The notes under the pieces were generated by a model, which saw nothing but the letters and a program-made list of their open reading frames with translations, searched no databases and was not told where the DNA came from. Position numbers and translations under genes: made by a program. From Zymoseptoria tritici IPO323 (lineage: Eukaryota > Ascomycota > Dothideomycetes > Mycosphaerellales > Mycosphaerellaceae), in NCBI RefSeq assembly GCF_000219625.1, contig NC_018214.1, forward strand, positions 2,666,001-2,730,000: a stretch of DNA of 64,000 nucleotides, in the 5' to 3' direction. Below, piece after piece: positions 33,344 through 44,436 of the stretch (positions are counted from its first letter, which is position 1; each line of letters opens with the position of its first letter).

Positions 33344-33991
33344 ATGCCAGTCACGACCAACACCGGAGGCAACTCGTTCCTCGAGCGAGTCTACAACGTT
33401 TCCGACCCGGAAGAGCTCAAGCATCTATACGATGAATGGGCCGACACCTACGACAGCGGCGTTCTCGATCCCACTCAAGACTACGTGGCACCCACTTTCG
33501 TCGCCCAAGCCGTGGTTGCATCTTACGGGAACATAGAGAATGCTAAGATCCTCGATGCCGGCTGCGGTACAGGTCTATCTGGGCTCCCACTACACAAAGC
33601 GGGAGCGAGGAACATTGATGGTGTCGACCTTTCCGAGGGCATGCTCAAAGTAGCCAGGAAGCTGGGAATATATACAGACCTCGCAACTGCGGATCTGTCG
33701 AAGCCGATCGAGAAGCCTGATGGAAGCTATGACATTGTGGTTTGCGTAGGCACTCTCACACACGGCCATGTCGGGCCACGTCCAGCGCTTGAGGAGATGG
33801 CGAGGATAACGAAGAAAGGTGGCGTCATGGTCTCGACCATTCTAGACGATATCTGGGAAGAGCAAGGCTTTGCGGCTGAGGTCGTCAGGTTGAAGAGCGA
33901 GGGCTTGGTCGAAGTTGTCAGCAATGAGAGCAAAGACTATCGGCCGGGTGCGAAAGTTACCGCGAAGATTCTCGTCTTGCGGAAGAAGTAG
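33344..33991 (+). CDS. Class I SAM-dependent methyltransferase (WBSCR27/METTL27-like)
   Basis: A single exon of 215 residues. The Rossmann motif I is ILDAGCGTGLSG at 69-80, and the acidic end of strand 2 is GVDLSEGM (93-100). The TADLS and DIVVCVGTLTHGHV segments correspond to motifs II-IV. An N-terminal helix with LYDEWADTYD is typical of the small cytosolic methyltransferases related to Williams-Beuren protein 27. No signal peptide. The acceptor substrate cannot be told from sequence. I chose the ATG at 33344 (context ACCAACATGCC); the frame upstream lacks a good start and is less protein-like. Confidence 0.85.
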   Translation: MPVTTNTGGNSFLERVYNVSDPEELKHLYDEWADTYDSGVLDPTQDYVAPTFVAQAVVASYGNIENAKILDAGCGTGLSGLPLHKAGARNIDGVDLSEGMLKVARKLGIYTDLATADLSKPIEKPDGSYDIVVCVGTLTHGHVGPRPALEEMARITKKGGVMVSTILDDIWEEQGFAAEVVRLKSEGLVEVVSNESKDYRPGAKVTAKILVLRKK

Positions 33992-34430
33992 TGCGTGCCT
34001 GAGAGATGTGGAGTGCGAGAGTGAGGACCTTCAACATCGCCATGGAGTGAGGACAAGCCAGGAACGTGGCGTACGTTGCTCCTGATATCGGGGAGCTGCA
34101 CACTGTCTTCAACGAGCAGTCATAAGTGCAGCGATCGAGTGACGTGACGACTGGCCGTAGTACGAACAAATGCAGGACAGCCCAATGCGACAATGCCTGC
34201 CACTTCTCTTATGTCGCATGAAGAGAGAGTTGTGAGTCCAAGTCCAAGACTACTGACTCTTGACGAATGGCAGTGTCTAAGATCAAAGGGAGATGGCCAA
34301 CAGTGATGAAAGCCAACGGTAAGCTGACATAGTGAACGACTTCCGCTAATTTACCACTATCTGTAGGTAATCGAGCAACATGTTAGTCGCCCATGTCAAC
34401 GCTTCCTCCGAGGTCCACAAATTCACCTCC

Positions 34431-36312
34431 TCAAACGACCTTCTTGGCCTCAGCATGCGCCGCACGAACGCCAGCCTCCAAGTCCGAGCTGATCTTCCCA
34501 AATTGCAGCAAAATCGCATCAAAAACCTCCACATTATCAACATTCACCAACGTGCCCGCAATATTCGAGTACAAATGATCCTTATCCATCCGCGAGAAGC
34601 TCTCATAAAACAACCTCGGCTGCTCATAGTCGACATCCTCATCCAGCTTGGACTCCCAGTACACCGACCTGCTCCCCGTCTCAACGTCGATGGTCGTAGC
34701 GTCACGATCGACGACGTTGATGGGATCGATGAATTCAGCGGGAAAGTTCTTGCGTGAACCTTGGTTGCCGACCTGCGAGAGGTGGCCGTCGCGATCGAAA
34801 TTGGCGACGCTGGAGATGGGGCTGTTTACGGGGATGTCGTCTGCGTTGGCGCCGAGGCGGTAGCGGGTGGCGTCGCCGTAGGCCTGGGAAGATCTCAGTC
34901 AGTGAGAGTACGAGACGGTTTGAGGGCGTGGACGTACGAAGAGTCGAGACTGGAGGACTGGATCGGCGGACGGCTCCCAGCCCGGAATCATGTTGCCGGG
35001 AGTGAAGTGAGACTGCTCGATCTCGGCGAAGTAGTTGGATGGGTTTTGGGTGAGTGTGATGCGGCCGATCTAGTGACTGTCAGTAGGAAACTCGTGTTGG
35101 TCCAGGGGAGGGAGTGCAGTATACCTCGTGGTAGGTGACGTTGAGCCAGTCTTTGGTCAAGTCGAGGATATCGTAGCGGTAGTTGGCTGCCTCCTCCTCG
35201 GTCATGGTGGCGATGCCGACGGTCCAGGAAGGATAGTCGCCGCTCTCGATGGCGTCGTACAGCTCTTTGGTGGCCCATGCATCGTTGTCGCCGGAGACCT
35301 TGGCGGCCTCAGCGGCTGTGAAGTTTCTATTGAAGTCAGCATTACAGGCAACGCAGGACTTCTGTTGAACCCACTTGATCCCCTGATCGCTAGACACCTG
35401 TACGCGGGTGTAGACGAAGGTCCCGTCGTCCTGGACAAGTTTGTAAGTATGTCCGGACCAGCCATCCATGTGGCGAACACCGTAAGGGGTTCCGAGATCA
35501 GAGAACAGTCTCAGAAACTGCAGCAGACTTTCTGGAAACTGTGCCGGCCACGACCAGAAGGTGTTCCAATCGCGGACGTTGGTCGCCGGGTCGGTCTTTT
35601 GGGTGTGGATGAACCGCGGGAACTTGGCCGGATCGCGGATGAAGAAGACCGGCGTGTCTGAGAGGATCAGTGGTGCGTTCTGTCATTCTGAGCCATTGAC
35701 AGCCGACTTACTGTTGAATACCCAGTCTAAGATACCCTGCTTGGTCCTGAATTTGATGGCAAATCCACGGGGATCGCGAGCCTGGTCCGCAGAACCTCGA
35801 GCACCACCCACCGTGGAGAAACGCACGGTGACAGAGGTACGAGTGCCCAACTGGAAGACATCGGCAGATAAGAACTGGGAAGCATAATCCGTGGTAGCCT
35901 CGAAGAAGCCATGTGCGCCAATGCCGCGAGCATGCACGATTCTGGCTTCTCATCAGCATGGATATGGGAGGGCGAACGAGGTGCTGTCGTACCGCTCTGG
36001 GATACGTTCGCGATTGAACGTGGCGAGCGTATCGATGAGGTGGACATCCTGCAGGAGTAGTGGGCCTCTCTCGCCGGCACGCTGAGCTCCAAGTGGCTGG
36101 AAGTACTGTTTGCCATTGCGTTGGGTGTAGGTGAGGTCGGAGTTGTTGAGAGAGGCCTCTTGTTGCTTCAGGTTGGGTCCGGCGAAGAAGTCGGTGTTGT
36201 ACGGCTCGCTTGGGGAGTTGGCAGTGGTCTTCTTGTTGAAAGAGGAGGAGTAGCTGAGATCACTGGCGGCCAGGACTGGGATCGCTGTCAACGCTAATGA
36301 GAGGAACTTCAT
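34431..36312 (-). CDS. Secreted haem catalase (small-subunit type)
   Basis: Six exons on minus: 36312-35993, 35941-35712, 35657-35375, 35326-35125, 35069-34938, 34883-34431. Introns are 48-55 bp and all phases close. The product is 539 residues. A signal peptide ([15 protein letters not shown]) is followed by the catalase core: distal His110 (RIVHARG), Asn184 ([12 protein letters not shown]) and haem-ligand Tyr391 ([14 protein letters not shown]). The reaction is 2 H2O2 to water and oxygen, here outside the cell or in the wall. Length and absence of the C-terminal flavodoxin-like domain put it with small-subunit catalases. One intron (35327-35374) was placed because reading through inserts a short cysteine-rich segment foreign to the family. 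Confidence 0.93.
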
Positions 36313-37298
36313 TGTTGTTGAGATGGAGACTGATCTCGAAGAGAAGGTAAGAAGAGCGCAGGAGCGATGAGCCTCGTCTGGGAGAAGGTCCTTCACATAT
36401 TTATTCACAGGTTCTGGCTACACATGCCGAATCACACGGTCAACTGCGAGATGCACAGTCGAAGTACGCAGCCAATCTACGACTCGTGGCGACTGCGGAG
36501 AATCTGGTTATACCAAGCTTTCCGCCTTGGTACGGATTGTGCAAAGCGACCACGGGGTCGGGACTGCGGCGTGTTGCTCCGAGGTTTTCCCTCTATTTCA
36601 GATGCTACAGGCTACTCGCGGAGCAGCAGGAGCGACTCAGCGCCGACTCCTCTTCATCTACTCTACGCTCTTCTGTTCCGCTGAGAAGACATATGAGGTT
36701 TGGCCGACGTTTGCATGAGGATCGGAGCCATGGCCGATCAAGTCGGTAGATGGTAGCACGTGTGGAACCTACATCTGTGCCACCACAGAAGGAGTGCAAT
36801 GCCAGACTGCCAAGGAACGTACTAGAGACCGCGGGAGCAATCAGCGTGCGTAGCATACCAGTCCATGGATAAAGTGAACTGCGGCGGACAAGTTATGCAG
36901 GTCCCGGTCAAACTGACGCTTTGAGGTTGTGATGAGGCATGAATGCTGCAGTGCAAAGTGTCTCGGCGGCCTGCGAAGCGGTCAATCATTAACAGGCCGC
37001 GTGTTCCTCGCACCGAACTCACCTTTTCGGGAAGTACGGATATAGCAGCAATGACCATGCCAATGCCGGAAACTGCTTAAGACTTAATAGACGCCCTTGG
37101 CATGGCGAATAGCAGGACGCAGGATCGCTGTCACATCTTGACCCATGTACATGAGCGGCCAGTAGAATCATTTGCACTTCGTGAAAATACTGTTCGATGA
37201 GTGAATCTTATTCTGTCAATTCCGATAAGTGCACGATGTTCAGAAAGCAAGAAGCGCCCGGACAGAATCCGCAGTCCCAAAGCACAACCACAAGATCA
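36313..37298. other. Intergenic between catalase promoter and kinase 3' end
   Basis: About 1 kb with no supported gene. The first part is the catalase promoter and leader. I see no clear motif beyond ordinary AT-rich patches near 37190-37215. Confidence 0.5.
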
Positions 37299-40280
37299 TC
37301 ACCGCTGCTCATCCTCCTCCCTGTCGCGAGGCGGAGTTGATCTTCTCACTCCTCTCGAAGGCGCAGACCTCCTAGTAGGCCCTCTCCGCGGCGGCGTGTC
37401 GCCCGTGAGTTCGATAGCATCTTGTACGCTTTGACCTGCTCCAGCACGGCTAGAACTGTCTGTTCGATTCGCCGTCGGTCTGCTCGCGGTGCCCCTTTGC
37501 ACTCCCGGCGGCGTAAGTGGTGATGGCACTGGTCTTTGAGGTGAGTTCAGGCCAACGTCACCCAGAAGACCCGAAACGGAGCCTCCGGCACCACTCGCGC
37601 TGGTTGTTGGAGGGTTGACAGTCCTCGCGTCTGTGTATGGCACCGGTCGTCTCGGCACAGTATCGGGTCCTCCAAATGGTCGTGCCTGCGTACGATCCAG
37701 AGCTTGCACCTGTCGCGCTTGCACGTTGGCTGCTCCTCGCCCGACTGCTGCGATCAAGGCTGCGGTTGTCGCATCGGCAGCTCCAGCATGGCTGGTGTTT
37801 TCGGGGTAGTCCATGCCTCGGAAAGTAGATGGTCGAAGCGGCTCGTGTTGAGGTCTGGCTGGTGCTCTGTCACGCCGAGCCGTGCCGTTTGCAATGATGT
37901 CCAACATTTCCGCTCCAGGTCGCCGGATTTGGGGTCGAGGTGCTGGAGGTGGATTCGGTGCATCCGGACGAGCGCTCGCTGCGGCACCCGCTTCTGCGGT
38001 GCTGACTCTTCGTCTTTTCGATTCGGGCTCCGGCTGGTTCGCGCGATTGGTGTTGGCGGCTGCAGGCGGTCTAGCGGGTTTCCTTGCAGGCGGTACTGCG
38101 GGATTTCTTGCAGGCGGTCCCGCGGGATTCCTCGCAGCAAGAGCAGCGGCTCTCGCTTGCCTCTCTTCGAGCTTGGCTAAGTCGGCAGACCGACCCGGCG
38201 GACCTCCCAGACTACTATCCGAGCTTGAATCGTCGCCATCCGTACGCTCTCTCTTGATTCTCGGCTTGGGCGGCGCAGGACGTGGACCTGGAATCGTTAC
38301 GTTTCGCAACATTGCCCCTATAAAAGAGTCGTCGGTGTTGGTCTTGACAGGAAACCTTCGATATTGGTCATCTCCCAACGGAGCAAATCGCAAACCGTTG
38401 GAATGGTCTTCCGCAAACCCGTTCGCTCCATCAGTGAACCAATTGATGTGTTCCAGCAGCTGATCGAATGATGGACGATCTTGCGGCAGCCGGGCCTGGC
38501 AGCGCGTGATCAAATTGAGCAAATTCTCGCTGTAGTTGGTGGCGTATCTCGGACCGGAAGGGAGCCTCGCAAACGGCCGAACATCTTCTGTGGTAATGAA
38601 TTTGGTGATCGGGTCGTATGTCTCCGAGTATCTCACGTCCATACCGCCGCCTGTCAGTAGACTTCGCATGATGCTGCCTACGCCCCAGACGTTGGTTTTG
38701 GTTGAGACGCGGATCTCTTCGGCGACGCCTCGTAGGTTCGTGGTGCATACTTCCTGTTTTTGTGTTAGGAGCTGACTTGAATCAATGAGCAGGTGCGTAC
38801 GTACTGGTGCAAGAGTCGCATTCTTGAGGAAGAATGCATATCGAGAAGTGGGCACTTCAGGTTTTGGGAAGACTGAGATGCCAAAGTCGCCGATCTGGTG
38901 GTATGTTAGGATTGTGGACGGAAAGAGATACAGCTCGGTGTGGAGGGTCATCTCACCTTTGCAGACTGGTACCCCATGAACTCGCCACTGGTGTTCGTAC
39001 TGAAGAAGACTTTGTGTGGTCTGTCAGCTGCGGGCTGAACTTTTCAGCGACTGGCAGGTAGCGCTTACCGTTTGGACCTTTCAGATCACGATGCACTATG
39101 AGTTCCCAGCCCTCAATGGCTTGCTCAGGATGTCCCCGTTCCATGAGGATACCGGCCTTCACCAGGTTGTAGAACACACTCCATGCGAAGGGCTCAGCAA
39201 CGAAAGTTCGCACCGTTGTTTGGGTCGAGAGGTACTTCTGGGCGAAATCATAGAGGTTGCCGAAAGGACTAGATTCGGCGGGAAATCAGCTGAACCGCAC
39301 GCGGGTGTTGCATGGGGGAGGCAAAACGTACCACATCTCCATGTACAGTCGGTAGCGTCTGATTGTCTGTGTTCGATCGATGGCCCAGTTGCGAAGCTTC
39401 ACAATCGAGTGAGATGCCTCTGGGATCTTCTGTAGCCGCAGCATTGCCTCTACTCTGTGATACTGTCAGTCATTGATCGCCGCCTTGACCCAGGCCTTTA
39501 CATTCACTCACTCAGTCGGTGTCCCATCCGCGGTAAAATTAATCTGAGATCCATATTCAGAAGTCTTGATCACCAGTCGCTGAAAGAGGTTAACGTCCTT
39601 GTCTTTCTGCCGTCAAGAGCAACACTCACATCCACGATGGCTCCAAGGTGATCCTGCTTGAGCCATAAAAAAGCCTCGCCATACGTGCCTTCACCCAGCT
39701 TCCGTCCAGCAACCCAATCCGGACCCAGCTCAGCCCTTCCCCGACGAGCTGCCAACTCGTAGTAGCGTGCTCGAAGCAATCCGTGAGCGTTGAGCGGCGC
39801 CAGCGACCCGCGATAAAGACTTTCCAAATAGTTGAGCACGTTGGCGACGCATGGCTTGGCCCGCTGGGGAAACAGGTGTCGGTGAAGAGCCGTCGTACGG
39901 CGATTCAGCTCACTCGCGGCTCGGAAGTCCACCTCCTTATTTCTGATGTATGATTGGAAGGCTTCAAAGTCGCGTTCGTCAGGCGCTTGCCATTGTGCAG
40001 GATTTACAGCCCGCGCCGCCGCTTTCGCTCGGTGCCATTCTGTGGTCAGGCTGTGGAGGCCGTTCTTGTCGTCCAAATCGAGGTGCGCTTGCTGTAGCGT
40101 TAGGATTGCTGGATGGGCGTGTTAGCGGATGACTCGACAGGCGTGTGAGAGCTGCGCACGAAGATCGTTTTGACCTCCCGGAAGAGGAAAGCCTGCGTCG
40201 GATGCAATCTTGTGCAACGCGAGCCACTGCTCGGACCCGTTGAACTTGCTGAGATCGATTTCTGCTGGAGCGTCGGCCAT
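37299..40280 (-). CDS. Protein kinase with long disordered C-terminal tail
   Basis: Eight exons on minus: 40280-40160, 40108-39630, 39579-39512, 39454-39332, 39268-39069, 39009-38957, 38894-38805, 38753-37299, giving 862 residues. Kinase motifs are Gly-loop GEGTYG (179-184), VIK Lys205, HRDLKGPN (323-330), DFG (351-353) and APE (377-379, split by intron 7). An uncharacterised helical region precedes the domain. Residues after about 470 are low-complexity, with repeated ARNPAGPP/ARNPAVPP/ARKPARPP units and many Arg, Ser and Pro, so probably disordered. All catalytic residues are present, so it should be active. It resembles the divergent Ser/Thr kinases expanded in filamentous fungi; substrate unknown. 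The first intron (40109-40159, GTGCGC donor, CTAAC branch) is the weakest join. Confidence 0.82.
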
Positions 40281-40658
40281 GGTGAACGCGGGTGAGTCAC
40301 TTGCGAGATTTGGTTTGGATTGGGTAGCGGGCCTCTGTCGGTACAAGTGTATACATTACATCGACATACATCTATTCACCAACATCGCGATCGGCGTTCT
40401 CATCGCATGACAAAGGATTGTACCAAGAATCCCGGATGCAGAAATGCGGCCGCTTTGTCTTGCTCAACGATTCTGTCGTCGAGTTCTCACAATGCGGCTG
40501 ACCCTCGTTTCTTTGTTCTCTTGTCCGGAAGCCGTCTCGCAGGAGGTGATGATCGAGAATGCTCCAGGTAGCGTGTGATATTTGCGATCCGAGAGGGTCC
40601 GAGCAAGCATGCGTGTCCTGCATTAGACTTTGCTGCAAAACGATTAGGTGCCTCCATT
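40281..40658. other. Spacer between kinase start and thymidylate synthase end
   Basis: 378 bp; kinase promoter and leader plus the thymidylate synthase 3' region. No gene seen. Confidence 0.5.
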
Positions 40659-41669
40659 TCATACGCTCATTTTCATCGCGATGCCTTTGTGCGGCTCATA
40701 TCCCAAAATCTTGAAGTCTGTGGCTTGCCAGCCGTCGATATCGCAGCCGGCCTTCCGTTCGAGCTCGAGTGTTGGGAATTCCTTGGGCTCTCTTTGGATC
40801 TGGACCTCCAATGCCTCCCGATGATCCAGATAGATATGGGCGTCGCCCATGGTGTGTGTAAGAGTTCCAGGAACCAGATCTGCCGCTCGTGCAAGCATGT
40901 GCGCCAACAAAGCGTATGAGGCGATGTTGAAAGGTACACCAAGACCCATGTCATTACTTCGCTGGTACAGCAGTGTGTGCAAAGTACCCTTTTTCGAGCC
41001 GTCTTCCCTTGTGGGAGACGTGGCCGGAAACGAGACGTAGAACTGGGCGAACATGTGACAAGGCGGTAGTGCCATCTTCTTCATGTCTGCTGGATTCCAC
41101 GCACTGAGAATGACCCTTCGATCGTATGGACTCTCTCGCAACTTCCTCAGCACTTCTGCGAGTTGATCCACGCCCTTCCCTGTATAGTCTGCATGGCAGT
41201 CTTCGTACTCGGCTCCGAAATGCCGCCATTGGAAGCCATACACAGGACCCAAATCTCCCACTTCTCTGTGTCCAAGTCCTACGCTATCCAGGTATTCTCT
41301 TGAGCCATTGCCATCCCAGATGTGCACGTTCTGGTCTTGTAGCAGTTTGGCGTTGGTGGAGCCGGCCACAAACCACAACAGCTCGGCGAGGACAGCTCGT
41401 AGGAAGACTCGCTTGGTGGTGAGGAGTGGGAGAATCAAGGTACCGTCTGGTCGGGACAGAGTGTATCTATGTTGCGGTGGAAAGGGTATTGACAAAGTGC
41501 CGGTTCCAGTGCGGTCAGGGCGATGCTCTCCATATGCGAGGATCTCGCGGATGAGGGAGAGATATTGGTGTTCTTCATGCGGCTTCGTGGAAGGCATATC
41601 GCTTGTGACAGATGTTTGTGATGAAGCCTCTGGGACTGCGTCGATCTTGAAAGGAGCCATGTCCGACAT
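40659..41669 (-). CDS. TMP1: Thymidylate synthase
   Basis: A single exon of 336 residues. It converts dUMP to dTMP using methylene-tetrahydrofolate, the only de novo route to thymidylate. Diagnostic segments are RTGTGTLS near the N terminus, the loop with catalytic Cys204 ([14 protein letters not shown]), the phosphate-binding [19 protein letters not shown], and the C-terminal KGIAMKMSV. An acidic N-terminal extension of about 30 residues is not part of the fold. The start was taken at 41669, the first ATG; the frame continues upstream only through a TTG. A second ATG three codons on (41660) is possible. Cytosolic or nuclear. Confidence 0.93.
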   Translation of the reverse strand: MSDMAPFKIDAVPEASSQTSVTSDMPSTKPHEEHQYLSLIREILAYGEHRPDRTGTGTLSIPFPPQHRYTLSRPDGTLILPLLTTKRVFLRAVLAELLWFVAGSTNAKLLQDQNVHIWDGNGSREYLDSVGLGHREVGDLGPVYGFQWRHFGAEYEDCHADYTGKGVDQLAEVLRKLRESPYDRRVILSAWNPADMKKMALPPCHMFAQFYVSFPATSPTREDGSKKGTLHTLLYQRSNDMGLGVPFNIASYALLAHMLARAADLVPGTLTHTMGDAHIYLDHREALEVQIQREPKEFPTLELERKAGCDIDGWQATDFKILGYEPHKGIAMKMSV

Positions 41670-41920
41670 GTGACGGTGAGGTCGAAGATGTAAGTGAATG
41701 ATTGAGAGAATGTCTTTGACACGAGCAGAGCGCGTTGTATGGGAAGACGCGACTGCTGGATTCGGCTTTGAGCAAGACCGAGAGCGAAAACCGAAGCCGA
41801 AACCGAGACACCGCGGATGACGCTTCTCCAAAAGACCACCTCAATCCGTATGCATGTGAAAGAAGACTGTTTAAGACTAAACCATTTCATTCACTCACCC
41901 TCACACCACTACTTCCCAAA
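41670..41920. promoter_or_regulatory. Shared divergent promoter of thymidylate synthase and the Msp1-type ATPase
   Basis: Only 251 bp separate the two starts, so the genes share one nucleosome-depleted region at most. A run ACCGAAGCC/CCGAAACCGAG near 41790-41810 is locally repeated. I did not find an MluI cell-cycle box (ACGCGT) here, although such sites are known upstream of yeast thymidylate synthase. Confidence 0.5.
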
Positions 41921-43283
41921 ATGGGTATCAGCGAACGGAAACACGGCCAGTGGATTCTGGACTTTGCCTTGGTCGCAGCCGCAGTGAGTTGAATGATCTC
42001 ATGCGACGGTATGCCGGCAGCGAGACTCTCAGACTGACCTCTTCCAGCCTCTCCTCGCATTCTTCCTCGCGCGCACACTCATAGCACGCCTCGATCCAGA
42101 CGCTCAAGCCAAATCAGAAGCACAACAAAAGGCTTTAGCCGCCACCTCTCGCCTACAATCGATTTTCACCCCACAAGAGCGCGATGACTTCGACGACGAG
42201 GATGAAGACGGCGACGGCCATCCTCCCACCCAAGACGATCGACTGCGAAACCAGGACCTCGTACTCAGTCAATATGAACAGACCATCGCGATGGAGGTCG
42301 TCAGTCCGAGCGACATCCCCGTCACATTCAAAGACATCGGTGGCCTAGACGAGATCATTGAAGAGTTGACAGAGAGTGTGATCTACCCTCTGACGATGCC
42401 ACACCTATACTCCAACCACTCAAGTCTACTCTCAGCACCGAGCGGAGTGCTTCTATACGGACCACCTGGATGCGGCAAGACAATGCTTGCCAAAGCTCTG
42501 GCACGAGAGAGTGGTGCCTGCTTCATCAATCTTCACATCTCGACATTGACTGAGAAGTGGTATGGGGATAGCAACAAGCTCGTCGCTGCAGTGTTCTCCC
42601 TGGCACGCAAGCTGCAGCCGACGATTGTGTTCATCGATGAGATTGACGCTGTTCTGGGCCAGCGTAGAAGTGGAGAGCACGAAGCGAGCGGCATGGTCAA
42701 GGCCGAGTTCATGACACATTGGGACGGTCTAGCATCCAGCACAGTCGATGACGGGACCCAGCGAATTTGCATCCTCGGCGCGACGAACCGCATCCAGGAT
42801 ATTGATGAAGCCATTCTACGACGCATGCCAAAGAAGTTTCCAGTCAGCTTACCGAACAACGCTCAAAGGAGACAGATATTCGAACTTACACTTCGAGATA
42901 CGAAGATTGATGCCAGGAAGCTACCAAATGGGAGTGCGGCCTTTGATGTTAATACCCTGGTCAGGTTAAGTGCGGGCATGAGTGGCAGTGACATCAAAGA
43001 AGCCTGCAGAGATGCTGCGATGGTGCCTGTTCGGGAGTACATCCGCAATGCCAAGTCGAGTGGTAAGAGAATGGCTCGGGTCAAGGGGGATGATGTGCGA
43101 GGACTGCAGACCGAAGACTTTTTCGGCAGGAAGGGTGCCATGGAGCAGATGCAAACGCAGGCCTCTTCACGGCAGAGAATAAACGATTCGGAGGAGGATC
43201 AAAGGAGTGATGCTAGTGGCAGCACGGAGGAAGTGGAGGAGTTTGGGGATGTCGAGGATGTGGTGGACGCGCAGAGACGGTGA
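41921..43283 (+). CDS. MSP1: Msp1-type mitochondrial outer-membrane AAA ATPase
   Basis: Exons 41921-41983 and 42048-43283 give 432 residues. The 64-bp intron (GTGAGT...CCAG) lies within the membrane helix, residues about 12-35 (LDFALVAAAPLLAFFLARTL after splicing). The single AAA domain has Walker A GPPGCGKT with Lys165, Walker B IVFIDEID with Asp218 and Glu219, the sensor region ATNRIQDID, and the arginine pair of LRRMPKKF. The pre-AAA linker contains VTFKDIGGLDEII. An N-terminal anchor with a cytosolic AAA ring is the Msp1/ATAD1 plan; the enzyme extracts mislocalised tail-anchored proteins from the outer membrane and peroxisomes. The acidic C-terminal tail (DVEDVVDAQRR) is an extension. Confidence 0.92.
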
Positions 43284-43632
43284 GCAGGCCACATCCGGAA
43301 TGGCTTTTCGTCCAACCTCGACTCCACCGAATGCTGCATCTGCACTAAGCGAATCCATTTCACCGCTCAATCCTGGATATGACCAAATGCACCCTACACG
43401 AGGATGCCTCGAATCTCCACGCTCGCTGTACACCAGCTTTGGGACGCACTGCAGGTTCGGAAACAAAGCCACCGACCGCATCCACAGCCTGTCTATCCTG
43501 GCGGATTCGAGAACGCCCGATGGCTCATACGAGAAGTCATCTGAGCTGCGCTGTCGGCGTATGCATGAAGAAGCCACCACATATACGCTCAGTGCCGCTT
43601 ACGGCAATGAGGCGAGCGACGGGCACGTCAAG

Positions 43633-43986
43633 ATGAACCGCCTCTTTCTCCTGCTGTCGCTTGCACTGTTCCAGGGAGCATCGATACCAGAGCGCGCCGA
43701 TCGCAGATTTCGAGGGCCACGCTTGCCGCTGCGCATGGCATCGCTCGCTGAGCGAGAAAGACGAGCCAAGCTCATCATGAGCACTTGTGAAGCTGCCCTG
43801 CAGTCCAAAGAGTCCGAGTTGCGCCATGCCCTACGAGGCTGCTTCGACGAGCACTGCGCCGTTGTATATTGCGGCTGCTATGAACAACTCTTCTCTGTCA
43901 TATCTCTTCCTTCCTTTTTTTCCTTCCAGGTTCGTCGCAGCAAGATCTCTTTCCGCGGGGCGACTCAAAGCTCAACTCCGAGCTGA
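43633..43986 (+). CDS. Possible small secreted protein
   Basis: An ATG-started frame of 117 codons whose first 17 residues form a convincing signal peptide (MNRLFLLLSLALFQGAS), followed by a basic stretch and a Cys-rich patch (GCFDEHCAVVYCGCYEQ). No homology is recognised. The end of the frame lies in the locally duplicated sequence at 43829-44180. It may be real or chance. Confidence 0.3.
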   Translation: MNRLFLLLSLALFQGASIPERADRRFRGPRLPLRMASLAERERRAKLIMSTCEAALQSKESELRHALRGCFDEHCAVVYCGCYEQLFSVISLPSFFSFQVRRSKISFRGATQSSTPS

Positions 43987-44180
43987 TGCGCATCCGACTT
44001 TGACTACCATATCCTGCGAGGCTGCTTCAAAAGAGCGCTGCCGAGTGCATGTTGCGGCTGCGTTCAAAACTCCTCTCTCTTTCTCCCCGCAAGATGTTTC
44101 CCGTCATATCTCTTTCATTCTCCCTCTTCAGTCTCGTCCCAGCGAGATGTCTTTTCGTGGCTAATCTCAAAACTCGTGAA
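43829..44180 (+). repeat. Imperfect tandem duplication
   Basis: 43829-43985 and 44012-44180 share ordered blocks: CTRCGAGGCTGCTTC, TTGCGGCTGC, TCATATCTCTT, and CAGCGAGATGTCTTT against CAGCAAGATCTCTTT. CTCAAA and AGCTGATG follow. Indels separate the blocks. The repeat lies upstream of the gene at 44437 and overlaps the possible secreted protein. Confidence 0.65.
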
Positions 44181-44436
44181 GAGCGCAGCACAGAGCTGAT
44201 GGGCAAGGATGGGAGCAAGATGGGAAGATTACTAGGGTGCGCTTTCGAACTTCACGCGCTGCTGGTGTGGCACGCCGCGATCGGGAGCGCAGAGCTTCGT
44301 GAATTCACTTACTAGCGCGGAGCCCACTTTTTGCGGCCCGTGCTGTCTCGCTAGGCACCCCTCGAGCCCCTCAGCACTTTCAGGTTCACGAACATTGCAA
44401 CTTCAGCGCATCAACGAAGTGCAATCCTGCGCAGCC

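Noticed and set aside
40281..40346. N-terminal extension of the kinase
   Set aside because: It would begin at TTG; the ATG at 40280 has a good context (TTCACCATGGCC).
41670..41831. N-terminal extension of thymidylate synthase
   Set aside because: It starts at TTG and would overlap the leader; the first ATG is at 41669.
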